DNA of 43,511 nt from NCBI RefSeq assembly GCF_004122115.1, contig NZ_SBKP01000018.1:1-43511 (forward strand), given 5' to 3'. A program made the position numbers and the translations under genes. Within the stretch, counting starts at the first letter, position 1. Every line of letters begins with the position of its first letter. The notes under the pieces are model-generated. The model ran no database searches and was not told the DNA's origin. It worked only from the letters and a program-made list of their open reading frames with translations. The stretch is from Sphingobium fluviale (GTDB lineage: Bacteria > Pseudomonadota > Alphaproteobacteria > Sphingomonadales > Sphingomonadaceae). This document shows, piece by piece, positions 40,403-43,511 of the stretch.

Positions 40403-41482
40403 ATGGACGAGCACAGCGGCAGCGCCTTCGCGTTTGAAGGCAGCTGGAAGGAATATGCGCCGATAGCATTCAGCAACCTGTTGCTGACGATCGTGACTTT
40501 GGGCTTTTATCGGTTTTGGGCGACCACCCGCACACGGCGCTATTTATGGTCCCGCACCCGTTTCATTGACGATAGTCTGGAATGGACCGGCACGGGGCTA
40601 GAGCTGTTCAAGGGTTTCCTGATGGTGCTGGCGCTGATCGGCTTGCCGTTTCTATTCCTCCAGTTCGGCGTGCAGGCGCTGGTGATCCGTGGCATGGGCG
40701 GGGTAGCAGGTGCGCTAGCAGTTAGCGCTGTGTTCCTGATCTTCTATCTCGGCGGCGTCGCCAGATTCCGGGCGCTGCGCTATCGTCTCAGCCGCACATA
40801 CTGGCATGGCATCCGCGGCGGCGCGGATGATGGCGGCTGGAAATATGGCTGGTCGTATATCTGGAAGACTATATGCGGGATGGTGCCCCTCTATCTGATG
40901 GTCCCATGGTCGATGATCTCGCTGTGGAACGAACGCTGGAACAAGATGTCTTTTGGGCCTCACGGTTTTATAGCTGAAGCAAAAGTACGTCCTGTATTCA
41001 TGCGATTTCTCTTGTTTTACCTTGCCCCTTTCCTTCTCGCTCTGGGTGTCTTCGCGGTGCTCGCGACGCGGGGCACGTGGGTTGGTTCGACATTTCTGCA
41101 TACGAATTATCCGCCAGCCATTGCCTTCATTGCGATGTTGGTGATCATTCTGGGCGTCTACGCCTTGCTTGGTCTGATAGCGCTTGCTTATTACGCCGCG
41201 TTCCTGCGGGAAGGGATAGGGGCGCTCAGGCTGGAAAATATTGACTTTCGCTTTGAGGCGACGACCGACGACTGGCTGAAGCTGTTTTTCGGAGATATAT
41301 TGCTTGTAGTCGCAACACTGGGTGTTGGTTGGCTTTTCCTCCAATATCGCCACTGGAAGTTCTTCATCACCCACCTCGAAGCCTATGGCGAGATAGACCT
41401 TGATGCCCTTACGCAATCGAGCACACGCGAATCCAGGCATGGCGAGGGCTTGCTCGATGCAATGGATGTCGGCGCGTTCTGA
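40403..41482 (+). CDS. DUF898 (YjgN-like) inner membrane protein
   Basis: The 359-residue protein has the DUF898 pattern: FAFEGSWKEYAPIAFSNLLLTIVTLGFYRFWATTRTRRYLWSRTRFIDDSLEWTGTGLELFKGFL, repeated in weaker form later (LENIDFRFEATTDDWLKLFFGDILLVVATLGVGWLFLQYRHWKF). About eight to nine hydrophobic segments are visible. Function is unknown; E. coli YjgN is the named homologue. The start at 40403 follows GGGGGGTAAGG; the earlier open frame has no site. It is six bases upstream of an M48 peptidase gene, a recurring pair, which suggests a common role. Confidence 0.92.
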   Translation: MDEHSGSAFAFEGSWKEYAPIAFSNLLLTIVTLGFYRFWATTRTRRYLWSRTRFIDDSLEWTGTGLELFKGFLMVLALIGLPFLFLQFGVQALVIRGMGGVAGALAVSAVFLIFYLGGVARFRALRYRLSRTYWHGIRGGADDGGWKYGWSYIWKTICGMVPLYLMVPWSMISLWNERWNKMSFGPHGFIAEAKVRPVFMRFLLFYLAPFLLALGVFAVLATRGTWVGSTFLHTNYPPAIAFIAMLVIILGVYALLGLIALAYYAAFLREGIGALRLENIDFRFEATTDDWLKLFFGDILLVVATLGVGWLFLQYRHWKFFITHLEAYGEIDLDALTQSSTRESRHGEGLLDAMDVGAF

Positions 41483-41488
41483 GCTGTC

Positions 41489-42604
41489 ATGATCGAGACC
41501 GCAGTCTGGCATTATGATGGCCGCAACGCCAATCGCTGGCACCCGCGCCTTGTCGGCGATGCGGCATCCTTTCGCCTGATCGGCGAGGGGTGGGAGAGCG
41601 GGCCGTGGGCATGGGTCGATCTCCGTGCGCTCGATATTGCCGGGCGGGATGCCGTGTTCGGCCATGCCACCGAGCCGGGGTGGCGCATCGGCTTTGCCGA
41701 TGGCGTGATCCCGGCGGACATCGTGCCGCTGTTGCCGCAGCGTGCTCGCTATGGTGGATTTATCGACCGCATTGGGCTGGGCAAGGCCAGCATGGCGTTT
41801 GCTGCGGTTGCGGCTGCGGCGCTGTTTGTCGGACTGAAGGCGCCAGGGTGGATCGCTCCGCTTGTGCCGCAGAGCTGGGAAGACGGTTTGGGCGATGCAA
41901 TGGTCGGTGATTTCGGGGGGCGGATCTGCCGCACACCGGAAGGGGACGCTGCGCTCAACGCGCTCATCGCCAAGGTCGATCCTGAAGGGCAGGCCCGCAC
42001 AATCGAAATCGCGAATATTCCTATGGTCAACGCGATTGCTCTTCCCGGCCACCGGATCATCCTTTTCGATGGCCTGATTGCGGAGGCCAAATCGCCCGAT
42101 GAAGTGGCCGGGGTGCTGGGGCATGAGATGGGCCATGTCGAACATCGCGATACGATGGCCGCCTTGTTGCGGCAGCTGGGTCTTTCGGTGCTGCTTGGCG
42201 GGATGAACGGAACGGCGGGCTCCAACCTCAACGCGCTACTCAGTCTGAGCTATGGGCGGGAGGCGGAACATTCTGCTGACCTGAGTGCTATTGAAAGAAT
42301 GAAGGCGGCAAACATCTCGCCACTGCCCACCGCTGATTTCTTTCAACGCCTCGATCCTCTGGATGACGACAGGCGCGACGATAAAAAAGCGGGCAAAGAC
42401 GGGTCGGTGGAATCTGAAGCCGTAGAAGCCGCAAACTGGTTTGGCAGTCATCCGACATCGCGCAGCCGGGCGGAGTTGTTCACCAAAGCGCACGTCAAGG
42501 GGCGCGCCTATACGCCTGCTCTTGACTCAGTCCAGTGGCAGGCGCTGAAGACAATGTGCAAGCGTGACCGAAATGTGAAACCTGCGATGGGAATGGGCTT
42601 GTAA
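41489..42604 (+). CDS. M48-family membrane metallopeptidase
   Basis: The 371-residue protein has the zinc site HEMGH at 212-216 (VAGVLGHEMGHVEHRDTMAALL) and the third ligand Glu in SYGREAEHSADLSAIERM. An N-terminal domain of about 90 residues (WHYDGRNANRWHPRLVGDAASFRLIGEG) precedes one hydrophobic segment (MAFAAVAAAALFVGLKAPGW). The peptidase domain therefore probably faces the periplasm, like relatives of BepA and LoiP. It also has the ARTIEIANIPMVNAIALPGHRIILFDGLI segment of the family. It is coupled closely to the DUF898 gene. Confidence 0.93.
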   Translation: MIETAVWHYDGRNANRWHPRLVGDAASFRLIGEGWESGPWAWVDLRALDIAGRDAVFGHATEPGWRIGFADGVIPADIVPLLPQRARYGGFIDRIGLGKASMAFAAVAAAALFVGLKAPGWIAPLVPQSWEDGLGDAMVGDFGGRICRTPEGDAALNALIAKVDPEGQARTIEIANIPMVNAIALPGHRIILFDGLIAEAKSPDEVAGVLGHEMGHVEHRDTMAALLRQLGLSVLLGGMNGTAGSNLNALLSLSYGREAEHSADLSAIERMKAANISPLPTADFFQRLDPLDDDRRDDKKAGKDGSVESEAVEAANWFGSHPTSRSRAELFTKAHVKGRAYTPALDSVQWQALKTMCKRDRNVKPAMGMGL

Positions 42605-42634
42605 GGTCGGGGTGGCTCCCGTCATAGATATGAT

Positions 42635-43399
42635 ATGACAGAATCCCAGATTGCTGCCCCATCGTTTTTCACCCGCGCCGACGGGATCAGGCTCGCCTAT
42701 CGCTATGCACAGGGCGAAGGGCCGCTGCTGGTATTTCTGCCTGGCTACCGCTCCGACATGGAAGGCGGCAAGGCGCAGGCGGTGTTCGCTCATGCGCGCG
42801 CGGGCGGGCGGGCGTGCCTGCTACTCGATTATTCGGGCTGCGGATCGAGCGGAGGCCGATTCGAGGACGGTACGCTGGATATATGGCGCGACGACGCGCT
42901 GGCGCTGATCCGCCATGTCTGGCCGGAAGGTGATATCATCCCTATCGGTTCCTCGATGGGCGGGTGGCTGGCGCTGTTGTTGGCCTTGCAAATGCCAGAG
43001 CGTGCGGCAGGCCTGATCGGCATCGCCGCCGCGCCGGATTTTACCGATTGGGGCTTTACGGAGACGCAGAAAGCCGCGCTGCGCCGCCATGGCCGCATCA
43101 TAGAGCCATCGGAATATGAGGGTGGCGGCATGGTGACAACGCTGGCCTTCTGGGAATCGGGCGAGGCGAACCGGCTTTTGCGAAGTGAGATCGCGCTCGA
43201 TTGCCCGGTGCGCTTGCTGCATGGGCAGGCAGACGATGTTGTGCCATGGGAGATCGCGGTAAAAGTGGCGGCGCGTCTGCGCTCTGGGGATGTTCAGCTG
43301 TTGCTGGTGAAAGAGGGTGACCACCGCCTTTCGCGCGAGGCCGACATCATGCTGCTGCTCGGATTGGTCGATGGCGTTCTGGCTTTAGAGTATCCGTGA
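42635..43399 (+). CDS. Alpha/beta hydrolase
   Basis: The 254-residue protein has the alpha/beta hydrolase pattern: LLVFLPGYRSDMEGGKA (oxyanion region), LLLDYSGCGSSGGRFEDGTLDIWRDDALALI, nucleophile S107 in IGSSMGGWLALLLALQMPERAAGLIG, acid Asp in LLHGQADDVVPWEIA, and His in KEGDHRLSREAD. It resembles palmitoyl-protein thioesterase ABHD10-type and short-chain esterase families; the substrate is unknown. It follows the M48 gene by 30 bases. The stop codon is only three bases from the stop of the convergent IS110 transposase fragment. Confidence 0.9.
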   Translation: MTESQIAAPSFFTRADGIRLAYRYAQGEGPLLVFLPGYRSDMEGGKAQAVFAHARAGGRACLLLDYSGCGSSGGRFEDGTLDIWRDDALALIRHVWPEGDIIPIGSSMGGWLALLLALQMPERAAGLIGIAAAPDFTDWGFTETQKAALRRHGRIIEPSEYEGGGMVTTLAFWESGEANRLLRSEIALDCPVRLLHGQADDVVPWEIAVKVAARLRSGDVQLLLVKEGDHRLSREADIMLLLGLVDGVLALEYP

Positions 43400-43402
43400 T
43401 GG

Positions 43403-43511
43403 TCAAGCGCATGCTGTGGTCCAGAGACGATCTGCCCTGAGTAGCGCATTTGCGGTGACGATGAGCTTTCGCATGATGGCTGTGATGGCGATTTTGGCGG
43501 GTTTTCCGGCA
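43403..43511 (-). CDS. IS110-family transposase, C-terminal fragment running off the window
   Basis: Read on the minus strand from 43510, the frame gives AGKPAKIAITAIMRKLIVTANALLRADRLWTTACA and a TGA at 43403-43405. The motif GKPAKxAxxAxMRKLIxxANALL is the typical C-terminus of IS110/IS116/IS902 transposases, which use a DEDD domain plus a serine-containing C-terminal domain and a guide RNA. Only 35 codons are in the window, so whether the element is intact cannot be judged. Confidence 0.85.
   Translation of the reverse strand, partial: AGKPAKIAITAIMRKLIVTANALLRADRLWTTACA

Noticed and set aside
1..43511. CRISPR arrays, prophage modules, toxin-antitoxin pairs, restriction systems
   Set aside because: No regularly spaced repeats and no genes of these classes were found on either strand.

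Overview
The window is chromosomal DNA from a high-GC alphaproteobacterium, most likely a member of the Sphingomonadaceae (Sphingopyxis, Sphingobium, Sphingomonas or a relative). The basis is the gene content and style: divK and mipZ cell-cycle regulators, an infC/thrS pair, a DUF3576-leuS-lptE-holA operon, an rnd-lptC-lptA-lptB-rpoN cluster, a long TonB-dependent receptor with the sphingomonad type of plug domain, and many small DUF-family proteins (DUF3572, DUF482, DUF983, DUF898). The genus cannot be fixed from sequence reading alone.

Left edge (1-1055): insertion-sequence debris. The right end of an IS21-type element with the last codons of istB is followed by an unassigned AT-richer spacer. 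Next comes a broken IS6-type transposase with a nonsense codon, an internal deletion and a frameshift. Its homology stops three bases from the CCA end of a tRNA-Ser(GGA). Right edge (43403-43511): the C-terminal codons of an IS110-type transposase on the minus strand run out of the window. The part between is dense, ordinary core chromosome.

1210-5519 (minus): rnd, lptC, lptA, lptB and rpoN, which cover LPS transport and sigma-54. 5639-9497: proA, a two-domain cold-shock protein with a Gly/Arg-rich N-terminus, dps, a six-helix membrane protein and a small hypothetical gene. 9720-13172: rpmG behind a terminator-like leader hairpin, divK, then an overlapping four-gene unit (DUF3572, HAD hydrolase, glycerophosphodiesterase, DUF482 acyltransferase-like). 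13173-17446: a Sel1 protein, panC, mipZ, a J-domain membrane protein, a phosphomannomutase/phosphoglucomutase, and a possible small RNA. Its intrinsic terminator lies inside the 3' end of the convergent trhO gene.

17408-22781: trhO, a 931-residue TonB-dependent receptor, yggS, a ThiE-like gene, a long palindromic repeat and an exported barrel-like protein. 23701-30840: DUF3576 lipoprotein, leuS, lptE and holA (chained by 4-base overlaps between the last three), msrB and a class A penicillin-binding protein. 30846-35664: a YgjP-type metallopeptidase, a YcgN protein and a SCO copper chaperone on the minus strand, an ankyrin protein, a DUF983 protein, and pabB-pabC for folate. 35755-43399: aspartate aminotransferase, alkB overlapping infC, thrS, then a DUF898 membrane protein, an M48 metallopeptidase and an alpha/beta hydrolase.

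No prophage, CRISPR array, toxin-antitoxin pair or obvious defence island is visible. The most informative unusual points are the probable AUA start codon of infC, the terminator encoded in the trhO coding sequence, the attenuator-like hairpin before rpmG, and the tRNA-abutting IS relic.
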